Shown here: piece by piece, positions 7,609-16,323 of the stretch
Layout: every line of letters begins with the position of its first letter
How positions within the stretch are numbered: the first letter of the stretch is position 1
DNA from: a bacterium
GTDB taxonomy: Bacteria; Sysuimicrobiota; Sysuimicrobiia; Sysuimicrobiales; Segetimicrobiaceae
DNA: 64,000 bases
NCBI GenBank assembly: GCA_035308905.1
Contig: DATGFS010000011.1
Span: 53,215 to 117,214, forward strand
Direction: 5' to 3'
Notes under the pieces: model-generated
Told to the model about the DNA's origin: nothing
The model's input: only the letters and a program-made list of their open reading frames with translations
Databases searched by the model: none
Translations under genes and position numbers: made by a program

Positions 7609-8022
7609 CTACACTTGCGTCGGCGAGAGCGAATCGCGTTTCTCCTCTACCGGCGCGTCGGTGAAACCCACCGGGAGGCTGTCGGCGAATCGAAGAGTAT
7701 CACCCACGCCCGTTTCGCTGCTGCGGACGGCGCCCGCCGGAATTTCGAGCGCGGAATGCGCGCCGGGCACCCATAGGATGACACGCCCGGGCGGGAGCTG
7801 GTGGTAAATCCGTACGACCCGGAGTTTGGCGTTGAGAAAGACCACGTCGATGGCGGTCCGCATCCCAATCGTCTGCACCCCCCTACAGGGCACCAGCCAG
7901 ACGCCATCACCCAGCGACAGATTCCGGTGTCGGTACAATCCGATCAGCCGGGCGTGGAAGCCCCCGGCCCGCTTGATGTCGACGCCGAGAAATGTTCCCC
8001 GCGTTTGGTTCACAACATACAC
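7609..8022 (-). CDS. DUF192 family protein
   Basis: The 137-residue protein matches the DUF192 (COG1430) fold: ARLIGLYRHRNLSLGDGVWL, then CRGVQTIGMRTAIDVVFLN, VVRIYHQLPPGRV and a GAHSALEIPAGA strand. The family is of unknown function and is often found near pilus or secretion genes. There is no signal peptide here, although many relatives have one. The GTG start at 8022 has GAGGTG 5 nt upstream and lies 13 bases after the secretin stop, so it is translated as part of the Tad operon. Confidence 0.85.
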   Translation of the reverse strand: MYVVNQTRGTFLGVDIKRAGGFHARLIGLYRHRNLSLGDGVWLVPCRGVQTIGMRTAIDVVFLNAKLRVVRIYHQLPPGRVILWVPGAHSALEIPAGAVRSSETGVGDTLRFADSLPVGFTDAPVEEKRDSLSPTQV

Positions 8023-8035
8023 GCCGGCACCTCGG

Positions 8036-9457
8036 TCAGGGGTTCAGGTCCTCGGGATTGGGCAGCGTCGGCAGAGGCGGAGGCGTCGTCGTCGGTCGCA
8101 CGATGCTCGGCGCCACGAAGATCACGAGTTCGCTTTCGCCCTTCTGAAACGTCGTGCTCCGGAAGAGCTCCCCGAGGATCGGGATATCGCCCAGGATCGG
8201 CAGTTTGTTGACCACCTTAGAGTTCGTGTTTTGTATCAGCCCGCCGATCGCGAGAAACTGTCCGGGCTCCATCGCCACCACCGTCTCGGCACGGCGCGTC
8301 GTGATGGTCGGAATCGTAAAGCCGTTCGCGACAATGGCGTTCGCGAAATCGAGGTTGCTCACCTCGGTCAGAAGATTCAAGCTGATCGGGGCGCCCGGCT
8401 GCACGCTCGGCTTGAACTCGAGCCGGACGCCGAACTCCTGGAAGGTGATCGTCGTCTGACCGTTCGTGGTCACGGTGGGGATCGGGACCTGACCGCCGAC
8501 GAGGAGCTTGGCCGACTGACCCTCCATCACCACGAGCCGCGGGTTGGCCAGGGTACGTGCCGCGTTCCGCTGTTCCAGGAAGTGGATCTCTCCAATCAGC
8601 GTTTGCAGAGCGCTGGCGGCAACGTTGGGTGCTGTGAACAGGCCGAAGTCGAAGATTCCCGGGGTCCCCAAGAAGGGGGCGGCGGTGCTGCCCCCGCCAT
8701 ATCGGACACCGATGTCGTTCATCGCCGTGAGGTTGATTTCAGCCACCACCGTGGCGATTTGGATCTCCACGGGGTTGTGCACACGGACCATCATTGTGAC
8801 GTTCTTGAAGTAGGTTTTGGCAATCGATTCGACCTTCGCCTGATCGTACGTCGTCTCCACGACGCCGTCGATCCGAACGGTATCCGGGCTGGTGACGGTA
8901 ATGCTGACGTTGGGGTAGTCGTGAAGAGCCGCCGCAAGCTGTTGCTGCTGCACCTGCGTGGGAGGCAGGCTGGGCTGACGGACCGTCATCCGGTCCAGCA
9001 CCCTGCCGAATGCCGAGGCGATCTGCTCGGCCTGCGCCTTCGCGGCGTCTGTGGCCACCGCTCCATCGAGCACCACGATGCCGCCCACGACGTTGGCCCG
9101 GATCTCCGGCTCCCCCAGCACGTCCCGCAGGGTCTTCGTGAGGTCCGCGCTGCTCGCGGCGACGACGACCACGCGATAGGTGCTGACCCCGGCCGCCGTC
9201 CACACGGTGAGCGTCGTCTCGCCGATGCGCTTCCCGAGGACCATTAATTGATTCCGTGTGATCAGATTGACGTCCGCGATTTCCGGCGCGGCGACCACGA
9301 CGCGCTGGAGATTCGCAATGTCGAGCAGCCGGCCGTAGTTCACCGGAACGACGAGCGCCGGGAGTCCCTGCGCCTGCCCGCTTGGTGCCGCAACGACTAC
9401 CGCAACGAAAAGCGCGATCACTCCTGCTATCGGCCGAGCGCGACGCAACGGTGACAT
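8036..9457 (-). CDS. cpaC: Tad pilus secretin (CpaC/RcpA)
   Basis: The 473-residue secretin has a signal peptide (about residues 1-30) and a pilus/BON-like N-domain with VPVNYGRLLDIANLQRVVVA and TTLTVW. A second periplasmic repeat and a C-terminal secretin domain follow (about 260-455), with ANPRLVVMEGQSAKLLVGGQ, FGVRLEFKPSV and the hallmark VNKLPILGDIPILGELFRS. Secretins form the outer-membrane gate for Tad pili, so this gene argues for a diderm-type envelope or a comparable outer layer. GGGGGGAG precedes the ATG at 9457. A proline-rich tail follows the domain. It is 41 bases downstream of tadC in the operon. Confidence 0.93.
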   Translation of the reverse strand: MSPLRRARPIAGVIALFVAVVVAAPSGQAQGLPALVVPVNYGRLLDIANLQRVVVAAPEIADVNLITRNQLMVLGKRIGETTLTVWTAAGVSTYRVVVVAASSADLTKTLRDVLGEPEIRANVVGGIVVLDGAVATDAAKAQAEQIASAFGRVLDRMTVRQPSLPPTQVQQQQLAAALHDYPNVSITVTSPDTVRIDGVVETTYDQAKVESIAKTYFKNVTMMVRVHNPVEIQIATVVAEINLTAMNDIGVRYGGGSTAAPFLGTPGIFDFGLFTAPNVAASALQTLIGEIHFLEQRNAARTLANPRLVVMEGQSAKLLVGGQVPIPTVTTNGQTTITFQEFGVRLEFKPSVQPGAPISLNLLTEVSNLDFANAIVANGFTIPTITTRRAETVVAMEPGQFLAIGGLIQNTNSKVVNKLPILGDIPILGELFRSTTFQKGESELVIFVAPSIVRPTTTPPPLPTLPNPEDLNP

Positions 9458-9498
9458 TTTCTCCCCCCTAGAATCGACGCATGCCGGGCTGCCGGCCA

Positions 9499-10443
9499 CT
9501 ACCGTCCGGGCGCCGGCGCCCCAAAACCGGGTCCGCCCGAGCTCATGAATTGAGTATAGATTCTGACAAACCCCGGACCCGCCACCACGACGAAGAGGGC
9601 CGGCAGGATCAGGAAAATAAGCGGGAACAGCATTTTCACGGGCGCTTTGTAGGCGCGCTCTTCAATCCGCTGGCGCCGGCGCGTCCGCGCGTCTTCGGAC
9701 TGAACGCGCAGCACCTGGGCGATGTTGACCCCGAACTCCATGGCCCGTACCAGGGTGGACGTAAACGACACGAGGTCCTCCACCCCGGTGCGGCTTCCGA
9801 TGGCCTTCATCGCCGCCTGACGGTCGCTGCCGAGGCCGACTTCGTCCAAGTACACCTTGATCTCGTCGCTGATCGGCCCGCGCCGCCGGGACGACACGGT
9901 CTCGAGCGCCTGATCGAGACCAAGACCTGCCTCCACCGTCACGGTCAACAGATCGAGCGTTTCCGGCAGTTCCCGTACAATCCGGGCCTGGCGGCGCAGG
10001 ATGGTGCGGCGAAGGGAGAATTCGGACCACGCGTACCCGAGCGCCCCGGCGACGATCGCAAACAGCACGGGCGTCCCGACGGGGGCGTGCCTGGTGAGCA
10101 CGAGCACCACGATGCCCAGCGCGCCCGCGCGCAACCACTTCCAGGCGATCCAGACCACGGGATCGGTCGTACGGTTGCCCGCGCGCAGGAGGTTGGCCCG
10201 CACAGCGGCCAAGGATCCGGCCGGCGTCAGTCTGGCCGCCAGCCTGGCGACGGACTGTAAGATGGGGCCGAGCGCCCGCGCTGTGAAGGGCAGCGCAAGC
10301 GTCGATTCCCGGGGCATCCCTTGCGCACCGAGTTCCCTCAGCCGCTCCGCGACCAATTGCCGCTCCGGCGACCGCTGCAGCAGCGCGACGGTGGCAAGAA
10401 GCACCGTGCCAAAGACCAGCACTGCGATCGCGATCGGGATCAT
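9499..10443 (-). CDS. tadC: Tad pilus inner-membrane platform protein TadC
   Basis: The 314-residue membrane protein has an N-terminal membrane helix, two central helices (about residues 105-145), a T2SSF cytoplasmic domain (RELPETLDLLTVTVEAGLGLDQAL and the E-F-G-V-N motif) and a terminal helix LFPLIFLILPALFVVV. TadC pairs with TadB to form the platform that couples ATPase motion to pilin extraction. It starts two bases after the tadB stop and precedes the secretin gene. Length and layout match the family. Confidence 0.9.
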   Translation of the reverse strand: MIPIAIAVLVFGTVLLATVALLQRSPERQLVAERLRELGAQGMPRESTLALPFTARALGPILQSVARLAARLTPAGSLAAVRANLLRAGNRTTDPVVWIAWKWLRAGALGIVVLVLTRHAPVGTPVLFAIVAGALGYAWSEFSLRRTILRRQARIVRELPETLDLLTVTVEAGLGLDQALETVSSRRRGPISDEIKVYLDEVGLGSDRQAAMKAIGSRTGVEDLVSFTSTLVRAMEFGVNIAQVLRVQSEDARTRRRQRIEERAYKAPVKMLFPLIFLILPALFVVVAGPGFVRIYTQFMSSGGPGFGAPAPGR

Positions 10444-10445
10444 TC

Positions 10446-11390
10446 TCAGACCTCGATGGCGCCGATGCGCCGGATGAAGTAAATACCGAGCAGCTGCATC
10501 ACGACCGAGATAGCCAGCATGATGTGGCCGATCCGCGTGGTCACCAGGTAGCTCGAGTACTCGCGCATGCCGACGAGCAGAACGACCATCAGGATGGGGG
10601 GAATCGCAACAACAATCACGGACGAGATACGCTGCTGGGAGGTGAGCACCCGAATAAAGTTCTTCAGCTTCACGCGCTCACGGAGCGTCGCGGTTACCTG
10701 ATCCAAAAGCTCCGCCAGGTTGCCCCCGACCTGCCGGTTGGTCAAGATGCCGGCAACGGCCAGGTCGAAATCGTCGCTGCGGACCCGCGCCGCCATGTTC
10801 AACAAAACTTGCTCGGTGCCGAGCCCGAGGTTCATTTCGCGCTGCGCCCGCGCGAACTCAGCCGAGATCGGATAAGGATGATCGGACGCCACCATCGCCA
10901 TCCCCTGGTTGAGCCCGAGGCCGACGCGAAGCGCCCCGGCAAGCGCCTGCAGCGCGTCCGGGAGTTGCCGGGTGAACGCGTCGCGGCGCCGGTTTCGCTT
11001 GAGGAGCAGCCACAAAAACGGCACCCCGACGCCCGCAGCCGCCGCCGGTACGACGATGAGACTGTCGCGGGCCGCGACGAGGCCGATGACGGCCGCCACC
11101 AGACCGCTCACCACGGCGATCAGGAGAAACTCGAAAGGTTTGATCGGCGCATCGGCCGCGTCGAGCAGACGTTCCAAGTGGCGTCCAAGGTTCCACCCCG
11201 CCATCGCGCGGTCGATCGACGGGATTTCGCTCCAGCGGCTGGTACCGGCGGCCGCCGCTCCGCCGTGCATCGGACGCACGAAACCACTCAGGCGCTCGGC
11301 GGCCGCAAAGCGCGGCGTCATCAAGCGCACCAATACCAGTTGCGCTATCAGCAGGACCGTCACGAATACCAGTATCGCGGTCAGCCACAT
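10446..11390 (-). CDS. tadB: Tad pilus inner-membrane platform protein TadB
   Basis: The 314-residue membrane protein has an N-terminal helix, a central helical hairpin (about residues 90-130), a T2SSF domain (RQLPDALQALAGALRVGLGL, then QVGGNLAELLDQVTATLRER) and C-terminal helices. It partners TadC at the inner membrane and docks the TadA ATPase. It lies 10 bases after tadA and 2 bases before tadC, which fits strict co-translation. It is the same length as TadC, as expected for a duplicated pair. Confidence 0.9.
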   Translation of the reverse strand: MWLTAILVFVTVLLIAQLVLVRLMTPRFAAAERLSGFVRPMHGGAAAAGTSRWSEIPSIDRAMAGWNLGRHLERLLDAADAPIKPFEFLLIAVVSGLVAAVIGLVAARDSLIVVPAAAAGVGVPFLWLLLKRNRRRDAFTRQLPDALQALAGALRVGLGLNQGMAMVASDHPYPISAEFARAQREMNLGLGTEQVLLNMAARVRSDDFDLAVAGILTNRQVGGNLAELLDQVTATLRERVKLKNFIRVLTSQQRISSVIVVAIPPILMVVLLVGMREYSSYLVTTRIGHIMLAISVVMQLLGIYFIRRIGAIEV

Positions 11391-11400
11391 CGTGCGATCC

Positions 11401-12690
11401 TCAGCGTAGGAATATGGACAAGGGGAGCTCGACGCCGGCCGGCTTCAACCGATCGTAGAACCGGGGCCGGATGCCGGTAAAGGTATGCTGACCGAGCACC
11501 CGGCCGTCAGGTCCGATGCCCTCCTGAACAAAGAGCGCAATGTCCTGCATCGTAATGATGTCGCCTTCCATCCCGGTGACTTCGGAGACCTTGGCCACCC
11601 GGCGGACGCCGTCGATGTAGCGCGACACATGCACGACGACGTGGATGGCCGACGAGACCTGTTCCCGAATTGCCCGCGTCGGCAGTTCGACTCCCGCCAT
11701 CAGGACCATCGTTTCGATACGCGCGAGCCCATCCCGCGGCGAGTTCGCGTGCACGGTGGTCAGGCTGCCCTCGTGGCCGGTGTTCAGCGCCTGCAGCATG
11801 TCGAGCGCCTCGCCGCCCCGGACCTCGCCGACGATGATCCGGTCTGGACGCATCCGGAGGGCGTTCCGCACCAGATCCCGCGTCGTGACCTGCCCTCGTC
11901 CTTCGATATTCGGCGGCCGGGTCTCCAGACGCACCCAGTGCTCATGCTTCAGCTGGAGTTCGGCCGCGTCCTCGATCGTGATGATGCGCTCCGTCGGCGG
12001 AATGAACATGCTGAGCACGTTGAGGAGGGTCGTCTTGCCGGCGCCGGTGCCCCCACTCACGACGACGTTCATCTTCGCGGCGACGGCGGCGCGCAGCACC
12101 TGGGCCATCTCGGCCGTCATCGTCCCGAAGTTGATGAGATCCTCGGCGACGTAGGGATCACGGGCGAACTTCCGGATGGTCAGACACGGCCCGTTGAGGG
12201 CCAGCGGCGGAATGATGGCGTTCACCCGTGAGCCGTCGGGCAGCCGCGCGTCAACGTAGGGCTGCGCCTCATCGATCCGGCGGCCCACCTCGGAGACGAT
12301 CTTTTCGATGATACGCATGACGTGCTGGTCGTCGCGGAACCGGATCGCGGTCGGGAAAATCTTGCCGGCCTGCTCGGCAAATACGACGTTGGGTCCGTTG
12401 ACCATGATTTCGGTAATGCCGGCGTCGCGGACCAGAGGCTCGATCGGTCCGTAGCCCATCGCTTCGTCGACGATGTCGCTGATGAGCTTCGCGCGGTCCA
12501 CCCGCGTAAGAAGCTCGGTCCCCGAGTCGAGGATCCGGCCCACCTCCCGCTCGACTTCCTCGCGCGTCCAGCTCGTGCCGCGGCGTCCAAGATCCTCGAC
12601 GAGGCGCCGGTGGACGTCGTTCTTCAACGCCTGATAGGGTTCCGACCACCCGCGCTCGCTGACCTCGTCGAGCCGCCTACGCAGTGACAC
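11401..12690 (-). CDS. tadA: Tad pilus assembly ATPase TadA (CpaF)
   Basis: The 429-residue type II/IV secretion ATPase has an N-terminal helical domain, Walker [14 protein letters not shown] (about residues 214-226), Asp-box [12 protein letters not shown], Walker [16 protein letters not shown] and the His-box [13 protein letters not shown]. CpaF-type ATPases form hexamers that power Flp pilus extension and, in some species, retraction. Its start overlaps the tadZ stop by 14 bases, which suggests translational coupling. All catalytic motifs look intact. Confidence 0.95.
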   Translation of the reverse strand: MSLRRRLDEVSERGWSEPYQALKNDVHRRLVEDLGRRGTSWTREEVEREVGRILDSGTELLTRVDRAKLISDIVDEAMGYGPIEPLVRDAGITEIMVNGPNVVFAEQAGKIFPTAIRFRDDQHVMRIIEKIVSEVGRRIDEAQPYVDARLPDGSRVNAIIPPLALNGPCLTIRKFARDPYVAEDLINFGTMTAEMAQVLRAAVAAKMNVVVSGGTGAGKTTLLNVLSMFIPPTERIITIEDAAELQLKHEHWVRLETRPPNIEGRGQVTTRDLVRNALRMRPDRIIVGEVRGGEALDMLQALNTGHEGSLTTVHANSPRDGLARIETMVLMAGVELPTRAIREQVSSAIHVVVHVSRYIDGVRRVAKVSEVTGMEGDIITMQDIALFVQEGIGPDGRVLGQHTFTGIRPRFYDRLKPAGVELPLSIFLR

Positions 12691-13816
12691 GATCCACTCT
12701 CCCGATGTATGCCATCACGGTCTTGGCAAGCGCACGAATCTGCTGGGCAAACGGCGTCTCGGGGTCGGTCATGATCAGCGGCATGCCGCTGTTGGCGGAT
12801 GCGATCACCCGATCATCCCGCGGTAGCAGCGCCACGAACTTCATCCCGAGCGCCTTCTCTACGTCGCGCCGGGGCAGGGAATGCCGCTCGTCGACGGCAT
12901 TCCCGACCAGCAGCAAATTCTGTATGGGGAACCGCAGCTGCGTCAGCATTTCGTGCATTTGGCTTGTGTCCTTGAGGCACACCACATCCAGCGTGGTGAG
13001 CTCGACCGCCAGATCGGCCACTTCCAGGGCTGCGAGCATCGCCTCGAACGACGACACGCTGACATCGACGACGACGACGCTGTACAGTGCCTGGAGGACG
13101 TTGAGCGTCTCGCGAAAACGCTCCGGCGGCACCTCTTCCGCCAACTCGGTCCGGAGGGGTGCCGCCAGCACCTCGACCCCGCTCTCATGCCGGTTGAGGA
13201 ATCGCTCGGCGATCTCCACAGAAAGCGCCTGACTCATCTCGCGAATCGTGCGCTCGGGACGGATGTTCATCAGCGCCGCCACGTCGCCAAAGTACAGGTC
13301 GCCGTCGACCAGGGCCACCCGGCCGTCCTGCAGCCCCTTTAGAGCGATCGCGAGGTTGACCGCGACGGTGGTCTTCCCGACGCCACCCTTGCTCGACAAT
13401 ACGGCGAGGACCAACCCGCGGCGCGCGCCACCCACGTTGTCCAATTCGCCCGCCTCGGCGAGCACGCGCAAGACCGCGGCTTCGTCCAAGGGCGTGCTGA
13501 GGCAATCCCGCGCCCCGGCCCGCATCGCCTGGCGAAGGTCATCCGGCGAGACCGCGTGAGACGATACCAGAATGATGTAGATGCCTGGATGGCGCCGCGA
13601 TATCCTCGCGGCCAGTTCGAATCCACTCGCGTCCCCGAGGTTCGTTGCCAGGAACACCAGCTGCGGCCCGCGGTGCGCAATCACATCCTCGAGCTCGTCG
13701 GCCTTGACGACCTCCGCCACCACGCGGGCGCCGGGGTGCTTCAAGACCGCGCTTTCGACCAAGCGCTGCACCGCCTGGTCGCCCGTCGCGACGACAATCC
13801 GTAGAAGTGATGCCAC
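12677..13816 (-). CDS. tadZ: TadZ/CpaE-like ParA-type localisation ATPase
   Basis: The 379-residue protein has an N-terminal receiver-like domain (VFLATNLGDASGFELA, IYIILVSSHAV) and a C-terminal MinD/ParA ATPase with deviant Walker A LSSKGGVGKTTVAVNLA (about residues 141-157), VALVDGDLYFGDVA and VVVDVSVSSFEAM. TadZ places the Tad machine at its cell site. The receiver part keeps only some acidic positions, so phosphorylation is doubtful, as is usual for TadZ. The last 14 bases overlap tadA. Confidence 0.92.
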   Translation of the reverse strand: MASLLRIVVATGDQAVQRLVESAVLKHPGARVVAEVVKADELEDVIAHRGPQLVFLATNLGDASGFELAARISRRHPGIYIILVSSHAVSPDDLRQAMRAGARDCLSTPLDEAAVLRVLAEAGELDNVGGARRGLVLAVLSSKGGVGKTTVAVNLAIALKGLQDGRVALVDGDLYFGDVAALMNIRPERTIREMSQALSVEIAERFLNRHESGVEVLAAPLRTELAEEVPPERFRETLNVLQALYSVVVVDVSVSSFEAMLAALEVADLAVELTTLDVVCLKDTSQMHEMLTQLRFPIQNLLLVGNAVDERHSLPRRDVEKALGMKFVALLPRDDRVIASANSGMPLIMTDPETPFAQQIRALAKTVMAYIGRVDRVTA

Positions 13817-13848
13817 CCGAGTCCCCCGGACGCCCCGTCTACAACGCC

Positions 13849-14697
13849 TTAGAAGTGCACCGTTTCCTTCTGGCCGCCCCGCCAGATTTCGATGTTCTGA
13901 CTCGGCGCAGGCGCCGGCCCGGTCACCCGGATGACAACGGGGATGGGACGAGCCGCCGGCGCGGCGACCACGGGCGCAGGGACGCCCTGCCCGTTCAGAG
14001 CGCTCAGAGTCGTCTGACCCCGGGTTTGCACAGTGCCGCTCACGCCGGCCGGCCGAAGGGCAAGACGCACCCTTCCGCTGTTGTCGATCGCCGTGAGCAT
14101 CTCCACCTGTTCGGGGGTGAGCGCCACCGTCACCGAGGTCGTGACCTTGGCGGGCTGTCCGGGCTTTTGATCCGCCTGCTGCGCGCCTGCCAGCACGAGC
14201 ACGTTTTGCAGGAAGATTCGAGACGTCTCAGGGTTGCCTCCCGCGACGACGGTGCCCACGATATCGACTCGGTCTCCGGGCGCGACAAATCCGGCCACGT
14301 CCGCGACCTCGTTCACTGCGATCGTGACCGCCCGCATGCCCTTCGGGACGACGTACGACAGGCTCGCCCCGACGTCCGCCGGAGCCAGCATGTCCGTGAT
14401 CACCTGTTCACCTTCGAAGATCTCGGTCACGGCGACCCGGTTCACGCCTTCGACGACGGCATGAAGCGCCCGGGGGTGCCGGCCGGACGCGGGAACCTGG
14501 GTCACCTTAAGGTCGCCGCCGGCGATGATGTGACGCGTGGGAATGGGATGCGTGGCGACCACGACGTCCTCCATCGGCACGGCCGGCGCAACCGCGGTGC
14601 GGTGCTGTAGCGACTGCAGGTAGCCGACCACCACGGCCGTCGTGACAAGCGCCAGAATGATTGCGAGTGCAGGTACGACCCATCTACGATTCGTCAT
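13849..14697 (-). CDS. cpaB: Flp pilus assembly protein CpaB/RcpC
   Basis: The 282-residue protein has one N-terminal membrane helix (VVPALAIILALVTTAVVVGY), a SAF domain (MEDVVVATHPIPTRHIIAGG) and an RcpC-type beta domain with SYVVPKGMRAVTIAVNEVAD and GDRVDIVGTV. A proline-rich tail follows. CpaB is an envelope-spanning accessory of the secretin channel. GGGGAG precedes the ATG at 14697; a longer in-frame extension upstream overlaps the tadE end and lacks a ribosome site. The gene lies 32 bases before tadZ. Confidence 0.9.
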   Translation of the reverse strand: MTNRRWVVPALAIILALVTTAVVVGYLQSLQHRTAVAPAVPMEDVVVATHPIPTRHIIAGGDLKVTQVPASGRHPRALHAVVEGVNRVAVTEIFEGEQVITDMLAPADVGASLSYVVPKGMRAVTIAVNEVADVAGFVAPGDRVDIVGTVVAGGNPETSRIFLQNVLVLAGAQQADQKPGQPAKVTTSVTVALTPEQVEMLTAIDNSGRVRLALRPAGVSGTVQTRGQTTLSALNGQGVPAPVVAAPAARPIPVVIRVTGPAPAPSQNIEIWRGGQKETVHF

Positions 14698-14726
14698 GTG
14701 TCTCTCTCCCCTCGTGCCCCTTCGCG

Positions 14727-15239
14727 TTACTGTAGAGACCTCACGTTCGAGAGCCCCGTGACCGACAACGTGGTCGGGTAACCGAGTGTTCCAACAAATG
14801 GTATCGCACCCGTCACCGGCAGGAGCGTCTGGACTTGGTAGATCGCCCACACCTGCAAGATATGATCACCCGTGGCCCCGTCGACGTACCGCACAACCGC
14901 AACGCACGATGTCTGGCCGGACGGCAGCGACGCGCTTGTCGCCGGCGCGGAGGACGAGTTGCCCGAGACCGTGCAGGGGGTGCCTGTCTGCACCGTCAAG
15001 AGCTGGGCCGTGGTTTGGACGCGCTGGGTGATCGCGTTATCGGACGTGGTGCAGGCCGTACCCGGCGCGCACCACGTCTGCATGATTCCCAATCGCGCCC
15101 CTTCACGGGCCGCGTTCGTCATGATCACCCACGAGCCGAACACGCGCCCGAACTCAAACGTCAGGAACGCCAGGATCAAGAGCAACGGCGTCAGCAGGGC
15201 GATCTCAAGAGCAAACTGACCCCGCTCGCTCTTCATCAT
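14727..15239 (-). CDS. tadE: TadE-like pseudopilin
   Basis: The 170-residue protein starts with a short basic leader (MMKSERGQ) followed directly by a hydrophobic helix, FALEIALLTPLLLILAFLTF, with the TadE signature E at position 5 of the mature protein and FGRVFGSWVIMTNAAREGAR. The extracytoplasmic part has four cysteines and Thr/Ser-rich segments. TadE proteins are processed minor pilins. It is close in sequence plan to the TadE at 42491-43003. No clear ribosome site precedes the twin ATG codons (15239/15236). Confidence 0.88.
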   Translation of the reverse strand: MMKSERGQFALEIALLTPLLLILAFLTFEFGRVFGSWVIMTNAAREGARLGIMQTWCAPGTACTTSDNAITQRVQTTAQLLTVQTGTPCTVSGNSSSAPATSASLPSGQTSCVAVVRYVDGATGDHILQVWAIYQVQTLLPVTGAIPFVGTLGYPTTLSVTGLSNVRSLQ

Positions 15240-15325
15240 GACGGACGGCAGAGTTAGGCACCGCGGCAGGCCACCCTGCGTGACAGATGGCCTGCGCGCG
15301 GCGCCTCGTTTTTCGCCTCGGAACA

Positions 15326-15520
15326 TCACGGCGCGCTCTGGATACCCATCCACGAGGCGATCTTCGAGATCGATGTACTCAGCACGCCCTGCAGCGCAAA
15401 CGCGGCCACAATCAGGAAGAGCACCACGCCCAGAATCAGCAGAACGTACTCCACCGTGCCCTGACCCTGCTCGTCCCGGTGCAGCTTGCTGGTCAACCGC
15501 GCGAGTGCGAACTCAAGCAC
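15326..15520 (-). CDS. Flp/Fap-type pilin 1
   Basis: The 64-residue pilin has leader region VLEFALARLTSKLHRDEQGQ, then GTVEYVLLILGVVLFLIVAA, the Flp-type hydrophobic core with the conserved Glu-Tyr pair and a G before it as the processing site. The tail is SKIASWMGIQSAP. It starts with GTG at 15520, supported by a G-run 7 nt upstream and by alignment with the other three pilins. It is the most divergent of the four tandem copies. It lies 86 bases before tadE. Confidence 0.88.
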   Translation of the reverse strand: MLEFALARLTSKLHRDEQGQGTVEYVLLILGVVLFLIVAAFALQGVLSTSISKIASWMGIQSAP

Positions 15521-15555
15521 GTGTATGCCCCCCCCGCCGGCCCCCGCAGCCATCT

Positions 15556-15756
15556 TTACGGCGGGTTCTGAGCGCCCATCCAGGAACTGATCTTCACGAT
15601 CGCGCCGCTCAGCACACCCTGCAGCGCAAGCGCAGCCACAATCAGGAACAGCACGACGCCCAGAATCAGCAGGACGTACTCCACCGTGCCCTGACCCTGC
15701 TCGTCCCGGTGCAGCTTGCCGGCCAGCCACGCCTGCAGGAACTGAATCACATTCAT
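15556..15756 (-). CDS. Flp/Fap-type pilin 2
   Basis: The 66-residue pilin has leader MNVIQFLQAWLAGKLHRDEQ, the G-Q-G-T-V-E-Y processing region, a hydrophobic core and tail SWMGAQNPP. AGAGGGGG lies 6 nt before the ATG at 15756. It is nearly identical to pilin 3 through the leader and core, and the DNA is also very similar, which points to recent duplication. Confidence 0.92.
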   Translation of the reverse strand: MNVIQFLQAWLAGKLHRDEQGQGTVEYVLLILGVVLFLIVAALALQGVLSGAIVKISSWMGAQNPP

Positions 15757-15789
15757 TCGCATCCCCCTCTACGCAACTCCACGCCGGCC

Positions 15790-15990
15790 TTACGGCGGGT
15801 TCTGTGTGCCGATCCAGGAGCTGATCTTCGCGATCGCGCCGCTCAGCACACCCTGCAGCGCAAGGGCAGCGACGATCAGTAACAGCACCACACCCAGAAT
15901 CAGCAGGACGTACTCCACCGTGCCCTGACCCTGCTCGTCCCGGTGCAGCTTGCCGGCCAACCAGGCCTGCAGGAACTGAATCACATTCAT
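15790..15990 (-). CDS. Flp/Fap-type pilin 3
   Basis: The 66-residue pilin has the same leader as pilin 2 and differs in the core (GVVLLLIVAAL) and tail (SWIGTQNPP). A G-rich ribosome site precedes the ATG at 15990. Mature Flp pilins assemble into bundled fibres after cleavage by a TadV/CpaA peptidase, which is not in the window. Confidence 0.92.
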   Translation of the reverse strand: MNVIQFLQAWLAGKLHRDEQGQGTVEYVLLILGVVLLLIVAALALQGVLSGAIAKISSWIGTQNPP

Positions 15991-16042
15991 TCGCGTCCCC
16001 CCCTCTACACAACACCACACATACACAACACCACGCCGGCCT

Positions 16043-16243
16043 TTACGGCGGGTTCTGTGTGCCGATCCAGGAGCTGATCTTCGCGATCGCGCCGCTCAGC
16101 ACATCCTGCAGCGCAAGGGCAGCGACGATCAGGAACAGCACCACACCCAGAATCAGCAGGACGTATTCCACGGTGCCCTGGCCGTATTCGTCTCGGTGCA
16201 GCTTGCCGGCCAGCCAAATCTGTACGAATGAAAACCAAGACAT
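16043..16243 (-). CDS. Flp/Fap-type pilin 4 (first gene of the operon)
   Basis: The 66-residue pilin has leader MSWFSFVQIWLAGKLHRDEY, the same core as pilin 2 with D in place of G in ALQDVLSGA, and tail SWIGTQNPP. An AAAGGAGGG ribosome site lies about 12 nt before the ATG. As the promoter-proximal copy with the strongest ribosome site it may be the major subunit. The 5' untranslated region contains a GAAA-loop hairpin (16272-16295) and the upstream region contains the CTACCC element. Confidence 0.92.
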   Translation of the reverse strand: MSWFSFVQIWLAGKLHRDEYGQGTVEYVLLILGVVLFLIVAALALQDVLSGAIAKISSWIGTQNPP

Positions 16244-16271
16244 GTTTTGTTTTGTCCCTCCTTTCTCTGTT

Positions 16272-16295
16272 CCGGCGGGGTTTCCCCCTCGCCGG
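16272..16295 (-). promoter_or_regulatory. 5' UTR hairpin before the pilin operon
   Basis: On the minus strand the stretch reads as a stem of CCGGC/GCCGG and GGGG/CCCC with a two-base bulge and a GAAA tetraloop. It ends about 15 nt before the ribosome site of pilin 4. It could stabilise the abundant pilin mRNA or affect translation. It lacks the GGACGCAAAG signature, so it is not a GEMM-I aptamer. Confidence 0.5.
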
Positions 16296-16323
16296 TGCCC
16301 CTGACGTCGGCCTGCCAACCTAG

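Noticed and set aside
7826..9247. 473-codon plus-strand open frame opposite the secretin
   Set aside because: It is the antisense shadow of cpaC and the DUF192 gene, with no ribosome site or family.
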